A stretch of DNA of 43,610 bases from Williamsia herbipolensis (GCF_000964005.1 NZ_JXYP01000033.1:1-43610); one strand, 5' to 3'; shown: positions 1 to 7,989, numbered from the stretch's first letter. Notes: generated by a model from the letters alone, not told the origin. Numbers and translations: made by a program.

Positions 1-501
1 CGCGCGGACCGCCGCGGCGACGATCTGGGCGAACAGCCGCCGCTTGAACGGGATCGCCGCGCCGCCGCCCTTGCGGGTCACCTTCGGCACCGGGCAGCCG
101 AAGTTCATGTCGATGTGGTCGGCGAGATCCTCGTCGACGATCATCTTCGCCGCGGCGTAGGTGTACTCGGGGTCGACGGTGTAGAGCTGCATCGACCGCG
201 GGTTCTCGTCGGGACCGAAGGTGGTCATGTGCATCGTCGACTCGTGGCGTTCGACGAGTGCGCGGGCGGTCACCATCTCGCACACGTAGAGCCCCGAGAC
301 GGTGCCGGTGCGCTCGAGTTCGAGCTCACGACACAGCGTGCGGAACGCGACGTTGGTGACGCCGGCCATCGGCGCCAGCACCACGGGACTGCCGAGCGCG
401 AAACGACCGATGGACAGGGCGGGACGGGTCGATCCCGATGCCGAAACCGCCGCACCCGAGGAATCGGGGGCGGCGGTTGCCGGATCCAGGAGGGTGGTCA
501 A
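1..501 (-). CDS. dusB: tRNA-dihydrouridine synthase, DusB-type (3' end outside window)
   Basis: This enzyme reduces uridine to dihydrouridine in tRNA D-loops with FMN and NADPH. The first 167 residues are in the window and the C-terminal part lies beyond base 1. Visible motifs are VVLAPMAGVTNVAFR, the FMN-barrel start typical of the family, and MNFGCPVPKVTRKGGG, whose Cys near residue 136 is the catalytic acid in Dus enzymes. The start taken is TTG at 501, seven bases after the stop of the upstream desaturase. No good Shine-Dalgarno sequence is seen, and the reading frame continues open upstream, so the start is uncertain. About 40 low-complexity residues precede the conserved barrel. Adjacency to desA1 matches the Rv0823c-Rv0824c order of M. 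tuberculosis (from memory). Confidence 0.9.
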   Translation of the reverse strand, partial: MTTLLDPATAAPDSSGAAVSASGSTRPALSIGRFALGSPVVLAPMAGVTNVAFRTLCRELELERTGTVSGLYVCEMVTARALVERHESTMHMTTFGPDENPRSMQLYTVDPEYTYAAAKMIVDEDLADHIDMNFGCPVPKVTRKGGGAAIPFKRRLFAQIVAAAVRA

Positions 502-508
502 GGGCTGC

Positions 509-1501
509 CTACGACGCGCGGGCCTCGCGCTTGGCCGCCTCGCGGGCCAGCGCGCGATCACGCATCTCCTCGAACTTCAGGGTGTCCTCGCCGAGCTTCT
601 CGACGAACTCGCCGAGCCGCTCGCGGTCGGCCTCGCCCTGCGCGCCGAAGTCGTCGCGGTCGAAGACGTTGAGCTTGCGGAGGATCGGGAGCACGACCTC
701 CTCGTGGTGCTGGCGCAGGTCGTAGATGCCGTGCTTGGCCATCAGCACACCGTGGCGACGGAAGTTGGGCATGCCGGCGCCGGGCATCTGGAAGTTGCAG
801 ATCACGTCGGTGATCGCGCGCATGGTCTGATCCGGCGTGAGATCCATCGCCGCGGAGACGATGTTGCGGTAGAAGATCATGTGCAGGTTCTCGTCGGCGG
901 CGATGCGCTGCAGCATCTTGTCGGCGATGGGGTCGTTGCAGGCGCGGCCGGTGTTGCGGTGGCTGACGCGGGTCGCGAGCTCCTGGAACGTGACGTACGC
1001 GACGGTGTAGAGCAGGCCCAGTTCGCCGCCGTGGGCCTCGACCTCGTCGGCGCGGTCGCCACCGACACCGACGGAGGTGAACCCGTTGGTCATGTGGATC
1101 ATGCGGGCCTCTTCGAGAGCCACGGGATCGACACCGCGGGTGACCACGAGGTAGTCGCGCATCGCAAGTCCGTGGCGGTTCTCCTCGGCGGTCCAGCGAC
1201 CCACCCAGTGGCCCCAGGCGTCGTCGGTCGAGAAGTTGTTGGCGATCTCGCGGTGGTACGAGGGGAGGTTGTCCTCGGTGAGGAGGTTGGTGATCATGGC
1301 CGCCTTGGCGACGTCACCGAGCTCGGACTGCTCCGGCGACCAGTCCTGGCCGCCGAGCATCGCGAAGTTGCTTCCCTCGTCCCACGGCACGTAGTCGTGC
1401 GGGTTCCAGTCCTTGGCCACGGCGAGGTGACGGTTGACGTTCTCCTCGGCCGCCGGCGACAGCTCCTGGAGGAGTTCGAGTTGGGTCATCTCGCGTGCCA
1501 T
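509..1501 (-). CDS. desA1: acyl-[ACP] desaturase, DesA1 type
   Basis: This is a soluble ferritin-like diiron desaturase of 330 residues that inserts a double bond into ACP-bound acyl chains. In mycobacteria DesA1 and DesA2 act in mycolic acid desaturation. The iron ligands are visible: TEDNLP with Glu76, WTAEENRHG with the ExxH pair at 107-110, and ADENLHM with the second ExxH at 204-207. The stretch SHRNTG near 180-185 is also shared with M. tuberculosis DesA1 as I recall it. The ATG at 1501 is preceded by a good ribosome site (GAGGGG). The gene is followed by dusB with no room for a separate promoter, so the two are probably cotranscribed. A palindrome upstream (1535-1556) may be its operator. 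Confidence 0.93.
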   Translation of the reverse strand: MAREMTQLELLQELSPAAEENVNRHLAVAKDWNPHDYVPWDEGSNFAMLGGQDWSPEQSELGDVAKAAMITNLLTEDNLPSYHREIANNFSTDDAWGHWVGRWTAEENRHGLAMRDYLVVTRGVDPVALEEARMIHMTNGFTSVGVGGDRADEVEAHGGELGLLYTVAYVTFQELATRVSHRNTGRACNDPIADKMLQRIAADENLHMIFYRNIVSAAMDLTPDQTMRAITDVICNFQMPGAGMPNFRRHGVLMAKHGIYDLRQHHEEVVLPILRKLNVFDRDDFGAQGEADRERLGEFVEKLGEDTLKFEEMRDRALAREAAKREARAS

Positions 1502-1534
1502 GTGTTTCAGCCCCTCTTCGACGTGCGTGGATCC

Positions 1535-1556
1535 ACTCTCAACAGTGTTTCAGAGT
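1535..1556 (-). promoter_or_regulatory. candidate operator upstream of desA1
   Basis: An interrupted palindrome lies 34-55 bases before the desA1 start. The outer arms ACTCT/AGAGT match perfectly and the inner arms AACA/TGTT match around one base, with one extra base on one side. In mycobacteria desA1 and desA2 are repressed by the TetR protein MadR through such a site. Whether this is the MadR motif is inference. Confidence 0.4.
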
Positions 1557-1638
1557 ACGGGTTCTCCCTGTGCGACCCAAGTTTCCGCAACACGGTCGTG
1601 ACGAATAACAGACACGGTCTCCCGCGGTGCGGCTGACC

Positions 1639-2145
1639 TCAGGGGAAGAAGGCGCCCGTTGTGTCGAGCCACCGCTGCGCCTCGGGGGTGATGGTGCCGC
1701 TCTCTTTCGCCCGCACACACCATGTTTTCGCGGCCTGGCCGAACTCCATCGGGTTGTAGACGTCCTCCTCGCACGACCACAGCCCGTCGCCGGCGTAGGT
1801 GAGGATCGTGATGTTCGTCGCCGACACCACCGAACCGTCCCCCGGATCGCGCATCGGGTTGTCGATCTCGCAGATCACCCGGGCCGTCGCCGGATCGGTG
1901 ACGTGCCACAGCGACGGGAACGCCACCATGTGGTTGCCCGGGAAGGTGCCCATGGTCTTCGCGATCCACGGACGGATCTGCTCGCGGCCCTTCATGGTCC
2001 CCATCGCGTGCTCGATGTAGTCGGCATCGACGGTGAACTGCTCGGCCCACGGGTTCCAGTCGCCACTCGCTGCGCACGCCTCGGTGGTCGCCTCGAATCG
2101 GGCGAACGCAGCGCTGAGTTCCTCGGCAGTGAAGCGTGCGGACAT
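1639..2145 (-). CDS. SnoaL-like / NTF2-fold protein
   Basis: This 168-residue protein looks like a small alpha+beta barrel of the NTF2/SnoaL superfamily. Helical N-terminal residues 5-25 are followed by a region of type DWNPWAEQFTVDADYIEHAMGT and then alternating strands (ARVICEIDNPMRDPG, TNITILTYAGDGLWSCEEDVYNP). Family members are hydroxylating or isomerising enzymes or binding proteins. No substrate can be assigned. The ATG at 2145 has no Shine-Dalgarno sequence. A -10-like TAGGGT lies exactly six bases before it, so the message may be leaderless. The downstream gene desA1 has its own 137-base leader, so the two are probably separate units. Confidence 0.75.
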   Translation of the reverse strand: MSARFTAEELSAAFARFEATTEACAASGDWNPWAEQFTVDADYIEHAMGTMKGREQIRPWIAKTMGTFPGNHMVAFPSLWHVTDPATARVICEIDNPMRDPGDGSVVSATNITILTYAGDGLWSCEEDVYNPMEFGQAAKTWCVRAKESGTITPEAQRWLDTTGAFFP

Positions 2146-2177
2146 GACCGCACCCTAGGCGATCAAGCGCTCGCTTG
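2146..2177 (-). promoter_or_regulatory. leaderless promoter with TetR-type palindrome
   Basis: On the minus strand, TAGGGT at 2157-2152 fits a -10 hexamer six bases before the ATG of the NTF2-like gene. Just upstream is the perfect inverted repeat CAAGCG-CT-CGCTTG (2164-2177), which would fall between -35 and -10. This is the usual position and shape of a TetR-family operator. No TetR gene is adjacent. Confidence 0.45.
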
Positions 2178-2196
2178 GTGCGCGATCGCGCCGGCG

Positions 2197-3012
2197 TCAG
2201 GCCGGGTCGAGGATGCGCTTGAGGAAGGTCTTCGTGCGGTCGTTGCTCGGTGCACCGATCACGCCGGCCGGCGCTCCGCGTTCGACGATCGCGCCACCGT
2301 CGATGAACAGCACCTGGTTGGCGACCTGCTGGGCGAAGCGGATCTCGTGGGTGACGATCACCATCGTGGTGCCCGCGGTCGCGAGGTCCTTGATCACGCC
2401 GAGGACGTCGCCGACCAACTCCGGGTCGAGCGCCGAGGTGGGCTCGTCGAACAGCACGACCGTGGGTTTCATGGCCAGTGCTCGGGCGATCCCGACGCGC
2501 TGTTGTTGTCCGCCCGAGAGTTGGTGGGGGAGTTGCTCGGCCTGCGCGGCCAGGCCGACCTGGTCGAGGAGTTCATGGGCCTCGGCGCGAGCCTGTTCGG
2601 CATCGCGCTTCTGCACGATGACCGGGCCCTCGGTGATGTTCGCCAGCACCGTCTTGTTGGGGAACAGGTTGTGCGACTGGAACACCATGCCGCTCTGCAG
2701 CCGGTAGCGCGCGAGGAGTGCGTTGTCGGCACGGCTGAACTTGCGTCCCGATCCGAGACCGGGCCGCGGCTTCCCGACAGTCGCGAAATCGACGCTCACC
2801 TCCCCGATACGGATCACGCCCGCGTCGGGGATGTCGAGGGCGTTCAACGAACGCAACATTGTCGTCTTGCCCGACCCGGACGGACCGATGATCACGGTCA
2901 CCGAACCGTGGTCGACCGTGAAGTCGTTGTCGTGCAGGACCGGGATCGTCGCACCTTTGGGTCCGCGGAACGATTTGGTCAGGCCGGTCGCCTCGATCAC
3001 GGGTGTGCTCAT
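2197..3012 (-). CDS. polar amino-acid (cystine-type) ABC transporter ATPase
   Basis: This is the 271-residue nucleotide-binding subunit of an amino-acid importer at the inner face of the membrane. Walker A is GPSGSGKT (43-50), the Q-loop Gln is 112, the signature is LSGGQQQR (165-172), Walker B is VVLFDEP (185-191) and the switch His is 222. An extra segment between Walker A and the Q-loop and the phrase ITEGPVIVQ are typical of cystine transporters such as TcyN (YecC). The start ATG at 3012 overlaps the TGA of the upstream fused binding protein/permease (ATGA), which indicates translational coupling. The same frame is open far upstream inside that gene, but that part is noise. Confidence 0.92.
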   Translation of the reverse strand: MSTPVIEATGLTKSFRGPKGATIPVLHDNDFTVDHGSVTVIIGPSGSGKTTMLRSLNALDIPDAGVIRIGEVSVDFATVGKPRPGLGSGRKFSRADNALLARYRLQSGMVFQSHNLFPNKTVLANITEGPVIVQKRDAEQARAEAHELLDQVGLAAQAEQLPHQLSGGQQQRVGIARALAMKPTVVLFDEPTSALDPELVGDVLGVIKDLATAGTTMVIVTHEIRFAQQVANQVLFIDGGAIVERGAPAGVIGAPSNDRTKTFLKRILDPA

Positions 3013-4481
3013 GTGGCCACGTACTTTCGCAGTCGGGTCTCGAGGGTGGATTGACCGAAGGACAACACCAGGCAGATCACCAGGTAGTAGGCCGCGGCGG
3101 TGCTGTAGAGCGCGAGGTAGTCGAAGCTGGCCGCCGAGGCGTTCTGGGCCTGGCGGAAGAGCTCGGTCACGAGGATCGTCGAGGCGAGCGAGGTGTCCTT
3201 CACGAGCGAGATCAGTGTGTTCGACAGCGGCGGGACCGCGGTGCGCGCCGCCTGCGGCAGGATGATGCGGCGCAGTGTCGTCGTGTAGTTCATGCCGATC
3301 GTCGACGCCGCCTCCCACTGGCCCTTGGGGATCGACTCGATCGCCGCGCGGATGATCTCCGCGGCATAGCCGCCGACGTTGAGGCTGAAGGCGACGATCG
3401 CCGCCGGGAACGGACTCACCACGATGTTCAGCTCGGGCAGCGCGTAGAAGATGATGAACAGCTGCACGAGCAGCGGGGTCCCGCGAATGATCGAGATGTA
3501 GACCTGGGCCACACCGCTGACGATCCGGCGGCTCGACATCCGGGCCAGTGCCACCCCGAGTGCGATCGCCAGACCGATGACGAAGCTGATGGCGGTCAGG
3601 GGGATGGTTCCGGTGATCGCGGACTTCAGCAGTGGCACCAGGTTGCTGCGGACCACATCCCACGAGCTCGGCGACTTCGCCGTCGCGTCGAAGTACTTCG
3701 CGTAGGTCTTGTCGAGCGTGCCCTCCTCGCGCAGCGCCGAGATCTCGGTGTTGATCGCCGGCATGAGACCGGAGTTCTTGCGGGCGGCGAATACCTGCCT
3801 GCTGACGTCGGGTGTCGTCGCCGCGATCTTCACCTTCGTGTCCCCGGTGGAGGTGAGGTAGTTCTTCGCGGTCAGCTCGTCGTTGACCGTCGCCTGTACG
3901 CGGCCCTGGTCGAGCAGTCGGATCGCGGTCGAGAACCCGTCGACCGGCTCGATCACCGCGCCGGCGGCCTTGGCGATCTCGGCGTAGTTGCTCGTCAGCG
4001 ACTGCGCCGCGGTCTTGCCGCGGAGATCGTCGACCGACCGGATCGAGGTGTCATCCGACCGGGCGATGATCACGCTCGCCGTCTGAACGTAGGGATCCGA
4101 CAGGTCGTACTTCGCGGCGCGCTCGGCGGAGTACGAGATCTGGTTGGCGATGAGATCGAAGCGTCCGGCCTCGAGGGCGGGGAACAGGCTGTCGAAATTG
4201 GCCTCCACGAATTTCACTCGCAGGCCGAGCTTCTTCGCGATGTCGGTGATGATGTCTACGTCGAAACCGGTCAGCGGCCCGGTCCCGTTCTCGTGGTAGG
4301 TGAACGGCGCGTAGGTGCCCTCGGTGCCGACGGTGAGGACCCCGGGTTCGACGGTGGTCAATGTCGGTGCGGCGTGGGCGCGGGGTGTCGACGGGCTGCC
4401 GAGCAGCAGGGTCGCGGTCGCCGCCAGCACGATCAGCGCCAGTCCGACGGCGCGCCGGAACAGCGACGGTGAGCAGGTCAT
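3009..4481 (-). CDS. fused substrate-binding protein and permease, cystine-type ABC importer
   Basis: This 490-residue protein joins two modules normally encoded apart. Residues 1-38 look like a signal or anchor (basic start, hydrophobic ALIVLAATATLLLG, then AHA). Residues about 45-275 are a family-3 solute-binding domain (GTEGTYAPFTYHE, TGFDVDIITDIAKKLG, LTSNYAEIAKAAG), closest by eye to cystine binders such as TcyJ/TcyK. Residues about 285-490 are a HisMQ-type permease with about five helices and the EAA loop region EAASTIGMNYTTTLRRIILPQA. Such fusions are known (for example Lactococcus GlnP). One fused chain plus the coupled ATPase makes a complete importer. The cystine substrate is inferred. 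Confidence 0.9.
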   Translation of the reverse strand: MTCSPSLFRRAVGLALIVLAATATLLLGSPSTPRAHAAPTLTTVEPGVLTVGTEGTYAPFTYHENGTGPLTGFDVDIITDIAKKLGLRVKFVEANFDSLFPALEAGRFDLIANQISYSAERAAKYDLSDPYVQTASVIIARSDDTSIRSVDDLRGKTAAQSLTSNYAEIAKAAGAVIEPVDGFSTAIRLLDQGRVQATVNDELTAKNYLTSTGDTKVKIAATTPDVSRQVFAARKNSGLMPAINTEISALREEGTLDKTYAKYFDATAKSPSSWDVVRSNLVPLLKSAITGTIPLTAISFVIGLAIALGVALARMSSRRIVSGVAQVYISIIRGTPLLVQLFIIFYALPELNIVVSPFPAAIVAFSLNVGGYAAEIIRAAIESIPKGQWEAASTIGMNYTTTLRRIILPQAARTAVPPLSNTLISLVKDTSLASTILVTELFRQAQNASAASFDYLALYSTAAAYYLVICLVLSFGQSTLETRLRKYVAT

Positions 4482-4500
4482 GGCTCATCCAACCACCGGT

Positions 4501-4581
4501 CGCTGCTGAAAACTGCCCCCTGAGCGTGCGCCGAGGGCATATTCCCCTCGGCCCTTCGCAGCGGGGCAGTTTTCAGCAGCG
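4501..4581. repeat. nested inverted repeat, terminator-like
   Basis: A perfect 19-base inverted repeat has arms at 4501-4519 and 4563-4581. Inside it is a second perfect hairpin, CCGAGGG (4531-4537) against CCCTCGG (4545-4551). The structure begins inside the last codons of the GH114-like gene, whose TGA lies in one arm, and ends 20 bases before the start of the ABC operon. It may end the upstream minus-strand transcript. It has no U-tract, and the arms are longer than a normal terminator needs. Confidence 0.7.
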
Positions 4582-5412
4582 CGCGTATCGGTACGCCGGG
4601 TCGCCTCGCGGGACCAGGTCGCGGTCGCGCACCACGGTCATGGCCGGGGTCGCCGACCGGGCACAGATATCGGCGACGCTGCCACGCAGATCGTCGGTGT
4701 ACTCGATGTCGAGGACTTGTCCGCCGTAGACGGCCGTGAAGGAATCGCATTCGTCGAAACGGTCGCACTCCTCGGTGACGGCGAAGTCGAAGCCGACCTC
4801 GTCGCGGCCGCGGCTCTCGAGATCGGCGGTGTTCTTCTGCGCCACGGCCAGACGCGCACGGTGGGCCCTGGTGGTGAGATCGGTCGCGAAGGCGACGGCG
4901 TCGTCGAGGGTGAACGCCCCGCGTGAGCGTGAGTACGAGTCGAGGTTGTCGAACTCGACGGCACGGAATCCCTTGCGCGCACACTCGTCGATGGTGTTCT
5001 GCTGGCGAGCGGCGGCTGCGTCGCGCTGGGCTGGCGTCGACAGGTCGAGCAGGTGTTCGTCGGGCCAGCCGGGGTCGACGAGCGGGGTCCCGTCGTCGCC
5101 GGGCACCAGCAGGTCCCGCGGCCAGTCGACGCCGGGTTGGGTCTGGAAGCCGTTGACGTAACAGATCGAGTAGGTGCCGTCGACGGGGTCGGCGGTGCTG
5201 TCGCGCTCGACGACGGTCACCCCGTCCGGCGGCGGGTACGCGCCGCCCAGTTGGTAGTCGAAGCCGCCGTCCGTCGGGGGCGGGGTGACGGCCGAGACAG
5301 CGGAGGGGGTCGAATCGATCGGTCGCTCGGCGCTGTCGTCGGAACCGCACGCGCTGAGGGTGACCAGGACGAGTACCCCCTGCAGCGCCCTCAGCGACCG
5401 GTGCTGTCCCAC
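4573..5412 (-). CDS. lipoprotein of the GH114 (endo-alpha-1,4-polygalactosaminidase-like) fold
   Basis: This is a 279-residue predicted lipoprotein. The GTG at 5412 gives a short basic start, a hydrophobic stretch and the lipobox LSAC, with the lipidated Cys near residue 22. A Thr/Pro/Ser-rich linker follows. The mature domain shows FDYQLGG near its start, ICYVNGF, and EFDNLDSYSRS with acidic residues at strand ends. These are features of the GH114 TIM-barrel family (TM1410-like), whose members cut galactosamine-containing exopolysaccharides. The start overlaps the end of the upstream hydrolase by 22 bases, so the two are one transcription unit. The reading frame stays open upstream, but that part is antisense-like noise. 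Confidence 0.72.
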   Translation of the reverse strand: MGQHRSLRALQGVLVLVTLSACGSDDSAERPIDSTPSAVSAVTPPPTDGGFDYQLGGAYPPPDGVTVVERDSTADPVDGTYSICYVNGFQTQPGVDWPRDLLVPGDDGTPLVDPGWPDEHLLDLSTPAQRDAAAARQQNTIDECARKGFRAVEFDNLDSYSRSRGAFTLDDAVAFATDLTTRAHRARLAVAQKNTADLESRGRDEVGFDFAVTEECDRFDECDSFTAVYGGQVLDIEYTDDLRGSVADICARSATPAMTVVRDRDLVPRGDPAYRYARC

Positions 5413-6347
5413 ACCGACATCAGTTCCGTGAGGATGTCGGTGGCCATGCCCAGGCCACCGAGATGACTGTCGCCGGGCATCGGGTAGAGCTTCGCGTCGG
5501 GGAGCAGATCGACGACGTGCTGTCCGTGGCGGAACGGGATGATGTGGTCTCGGTCGCCGTGCCACCAGCGCACCGGGACCGTGACGTCACCGATGCGGAA
5601 ACCCCAGTCGCGCGAGAACACGACGACGTCGGCGAACGGGGCCTCCATGCGGTGCTTGCCGCCGTTGAGCAGGTCGTCGAGGAACATCGCCTTGAACTCG
5701 GGTCGCGCCAACAGTTGCCGGTCGGCGCGGGGGGAGAGCAGCCCGTAGAGGCCGATGGCGGGGCTCGCGATGGGTCGTGCCACCCGGATGAACGAACTGA
5801 CCGTCCGCCCGATCGGGGCGCCGGCCACCTCGAGCACCCCCGCGGCGTACTTGCCCAGTCCCATCGCGCCGCCGTCGATGGCGTCGGGTCCGACCGTCGG
5901 CGCGACACCGCCGAGGACGCCGGCCACCACCACCCGCTCGGGCAGCGCGTAGGCGGTGCCGAGGGTGTACGGACCGCCGCCCGACAGGCCGATCACGGCC
6001 ATCTGGTCGACACCGAGCGCATCAGCCACGATGCGGAGGTCGTCGGCGAAACCGAGCACCGACGGATAGCGGTACGGCGTCGACGAGCCCACTCCGGGAC
6101 GGTCGAGACCGATCACCCGTACGTTGTTCTCGCCCGCCCACCGTCGGGCTTCGAGCGGGATCTGCCGCCGCGCCCCCGGGGTGCCGTGGAGCCAGATCAC
6201 CGCACGTCCGTGGGGGGAACCGAATTCGGCGAAGCCGATCCGGCGCCCCTGGCGCACGGCGACGGAACCCTCGATCTGCGGGCGGTCGATGTCGATCACC
6301 TCTCGAATATGCCACCGGCCCCGTATCGGTCGTCGGCGTTCCGCCAC
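5391..6347 (-). CDS. alpha/beta hydrolase
   Basis: This 318-residue alpha/beta-fold hydrolase has the oxyanion-region motif WLHGTPG (52-58), the dipeptide DR at 82-83, the nucleophile elbow GLSGGG with Ser122, an acid in HGDRDHIIPF and the catalytic His in GDSHLGG. The substrate is unknown; esterase or C-C hydrolase activity fits equally. The GTG at 6347 is the longest start. A GTG giving VIDIDRPQ 15 codons later is an alternative. It is transcribed away from the citrate transporter and ends inside the GH114-like lipoprotein gene, which suggests co-expression. Confidence 0.85.
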   Translation of the reverse strand: MAERRRPIRGRWHIREVIDIDRPQIEGSVAVRQGRRIGFAEFGSPHGRAVIWLHGTPGARRQIPLEARRWAGENNVRVIGLDRPGVGSSTPYRYPSVLGFADDLRIVADALGVDQMAVIGLSGGGPYTLGTAYALPERVVVAGVLGGVAPTVGPDAIDGGAMGLGKYAAGVLEVAGAPIGRTVSSFIRVARPIASPAIGLYGLLSPRADRQLLARPEFKAMFLDDLLNGGKHRMEAPFADVVVFSRDWGFRIGDVTVPVRWWHGDRDHIIPFRHGQHVVDLLPDAKLYPMPGDSHLGGLGMATDILTELMSVWDSTGR

Positions 6348-6406
6348 GGCGACACCATCCGGCCGCGCGAAATGCGCAGAACGTGCCTTACGCGCTCAAG
6401 CGTGAC

Positions 6407-6422
6407 TGTGATCTGCGTGACC
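6407..6422. promoter_or_regulatory. candidate CRP/GlxR-like site in divergent promoter region
   Basis: The sequence TGTGATCTGCGTGACC has a perfect left half of the actinobacterial CRP/GlxR motif (TGTGA-N6-TCACA) and a weak right half. It lies in the 137-base region between the alpha/beta hydrolase and the citrate transporter, about 63 bases before the transporter start. Sixteen of its central bases recur almost unchanged at 11536-11551, before a DHA2 pump gene. Confidence 0.35.
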
Positions 6423-6484
6423 CCGAGACTCCAGATGTAGCGGAGATCACTCCGCGCCAGCCCGGTGAGAAAGCGGTAGACGCC

Positions 6485-7924
6485 ATGCTCGTAGTACTCG
6501 GCCTCCTGATGGTGGTCACGTTCATGTTCCTGATCATCACCAAACGCGCCACCCCGGTGGTCGCGCTGATCCTGGTCCCCGTCGCGTTCGGTCTGTTCGC
6601 CGGCGCCGGGCTCGGCATCAGCGACATGATCAGCGACGGCATCAAGGATCTCGCGCCGACGGCCGCGATGCTGTTCTTCGCGATCGTGTTCTTCGGGATC
6701 ATGATCGATGTCGGACTGTTCGACCCGGTGGTCCGCCTCGTGGTCCGCCTCGTGCGCGACGATCCGGCCAAACTCGTTGTCGGAACAGCGGTTCTGGCCA
6801 TGATCGTGTCGCTCGACGGAGATGGGTCGACCACCTTCATCATCACCACCTCGGCGCTGCTGCCGCTGTACCTCAAGCTCGGCGTCAGCCCGGTCGTCCT
6901 CACCGTGGTCGCGGGCCTGGCCAACGGCACCATGAACATCCTCCCGTGGGGCGGGCCCACCACCCGCGCCGCCGCCGCTCTCGGCGTCTCCCCGTCGGAT
7001 GTGTTCGTCCCGATGATCCCCTCGTTGGTGGTCGGCCTGATCGTGGTCATGATCTTCAGCTACCACCTCGGCATCATGGAGCGTCGTCGCATCGGTAAGA
7101 TCGAGATCCGCGAATCCGTCCTCGCCCGTTCGGGTTCCGGCGGCGACTCCTCGGTCGCCGTCCTCGACGGCCCCGGTACCGGCAACGGCACCACCCCGCC
7201 GGCCCGGCCCTCGATGGGCACCGGCGACGGCCCCGACGACATCGACGAGACCCCCGCCCCGAACTCGGGCTTCACCGGCGGCGCACTCGACGAGAACCGC
7301 CCCACCCTGCGCCCGAAGCTGTTGTGGGTCAACGCCGGTCTCACCGTCGCCCTGCTCGCCGTGCTCGGCATGGACGTCATCTCGATCCCGGTGCTGTTCA
7401 TGATCGCCGCCGGCATCGCGCTGGTCATCAACTTCCCCCGCGTGGCCGAGCAGCAGGCCGCGATCACCCGGCACTCGTCGTCGATCGTCTCCGTGGTCGC
7501 GATGGTTCTCGCCGCGGCGGTCCTCACCGGCGTGATGTCGGGAACCGGCATGGTCGAGGCGATCGCACAGTGGCTCACCGGCGTCCTGCCGACGTTCCTT
7601 GGGCCGCACATGGCGATCGTGATCGGCGTTCTGTCGATCCCGTTCACCTTCTTCATGTCGAACGACGCGTTCTACTTCGGTGTGCTGCCGGTGCTGTCGG
7701 AGACCGCCGGCAAGTACGGGATCGATCCCTCCGAGGTCGCTCGCGCCTCCATCACCGGACAGCCGTTCCACATGCAGAGCCCGCTGGTCCCCGCGATCCT
7801 GCTGCTCGTCGCCCTGGCCGGGGTGTCGCTGGCCGACCATCACAAGAAGGTCTTGTGGCGGGCGGGCCTGGTGTCGCTGTCGATGCTCGGGGTCGGCGTC
7901 CTCGTGGGAGTCATCCCGTTCTGA
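6485..7924 (+). CDS. CitMHS-family metal-citrate:H+ symporter
   Basis: This 479-residue polytopic membrane protein belongs to the CitMHS family, which takes up citrate complexed with Mg2+ or Ca2+. Diagnostic phrases are LAPTAAMLFFAIVFFGIMIDVGLFDP, SLDGDGSTTFIIT and NGTMNILPWGGPTTRAAAALG in the first half, and FFMSNDAFYFGVLPVL and GQPFHMQSPLVPA in the second. A charged, Gly/Pro-rich cytoplasmic loop (about residues 200-275) separates the two halves. The ATG at 6485 is preceded by GAGAAAG and gives a hydrophobic first helix; an upstream in-frame start at 6383 adds only polar residues and is less likely. The next two genes encode a CitA/CitB-type system, so citrate-induced expression is likely. 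Confidence 0.92.
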   Translation: MLVVLGLLMVVTFMFLIITKRATPVVALILVPVAFGLFAGAGLGISDMISDGIKDLAPTAAMLFFAIVFFGIMIDVGLFDPVVRLVVRLVRDDPAKLVVGTAVLAMIVSLDGDGSTTFIITTSALLPLYLKLGVSPVVLTVVAGLANGTMNILPWGGPTTRAAAALGVSPSDVFVPMIPSLVVGLIVVMIFSYHLGIMERRRIGKIEIRESVLARSGSGGDSSVAVLDGPGTGNGTTPPARPSMGTGDGPDDIDETPAPNSGFTGGALDENRPTLRPKLLWVNAGLTVALLAVLGMDVISIPVLFMIAAGIALVINFPRVAEQQAAITRHSSSIVSVVAMVLAAAVLTGVMSGTGMVEAIAQWLTGVLPTFLGPHMAIVIGVLSIPFTFFMSNDAFYFGVLPVLSETAGKYGIDPSEVARASITGQPFHMQSPLVPAILLLVALAGVSLADHHKKVLWRAGLVSLSMLGVGVLVGVIPF

Positions 7925-7953
7925 TCGAGGAGATACCGAGTTCGACCAAGGTG

Positions 7954-7986
7954 GGCACCCGTCGCAGGACGGGTGCCTACCCTTTT
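7954..7986 (+). terminator. intrinsic terminator between citrate transporter and sensor kinase
   Basis: A perfect 10-bp stem GGCACCCGTC/GACGGGTGCC (7954-7963 and 7968-7977) closes a four-base loop and is followed by TTTT at 7983-7986. It lies 30 bases after the transporter stop and ends only four bases before the kinase ATG at 7990, so it also covers the place where a ribosome site would be expected. Confidence 0.8.
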
Positions 7987-7989
7987 CGG

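Noticed and set aside
302-1636. 444-codon plus-strand frame across dusB and desA1
   Set aside because: Shadow of desA1; no ribosome site and no recognisable motif.
3003-4472. 489-codon plus-strand frame across the ABC importer
   Set aside because: Antisense shadow rich in Arg/Gly/Asp with no domain signature.
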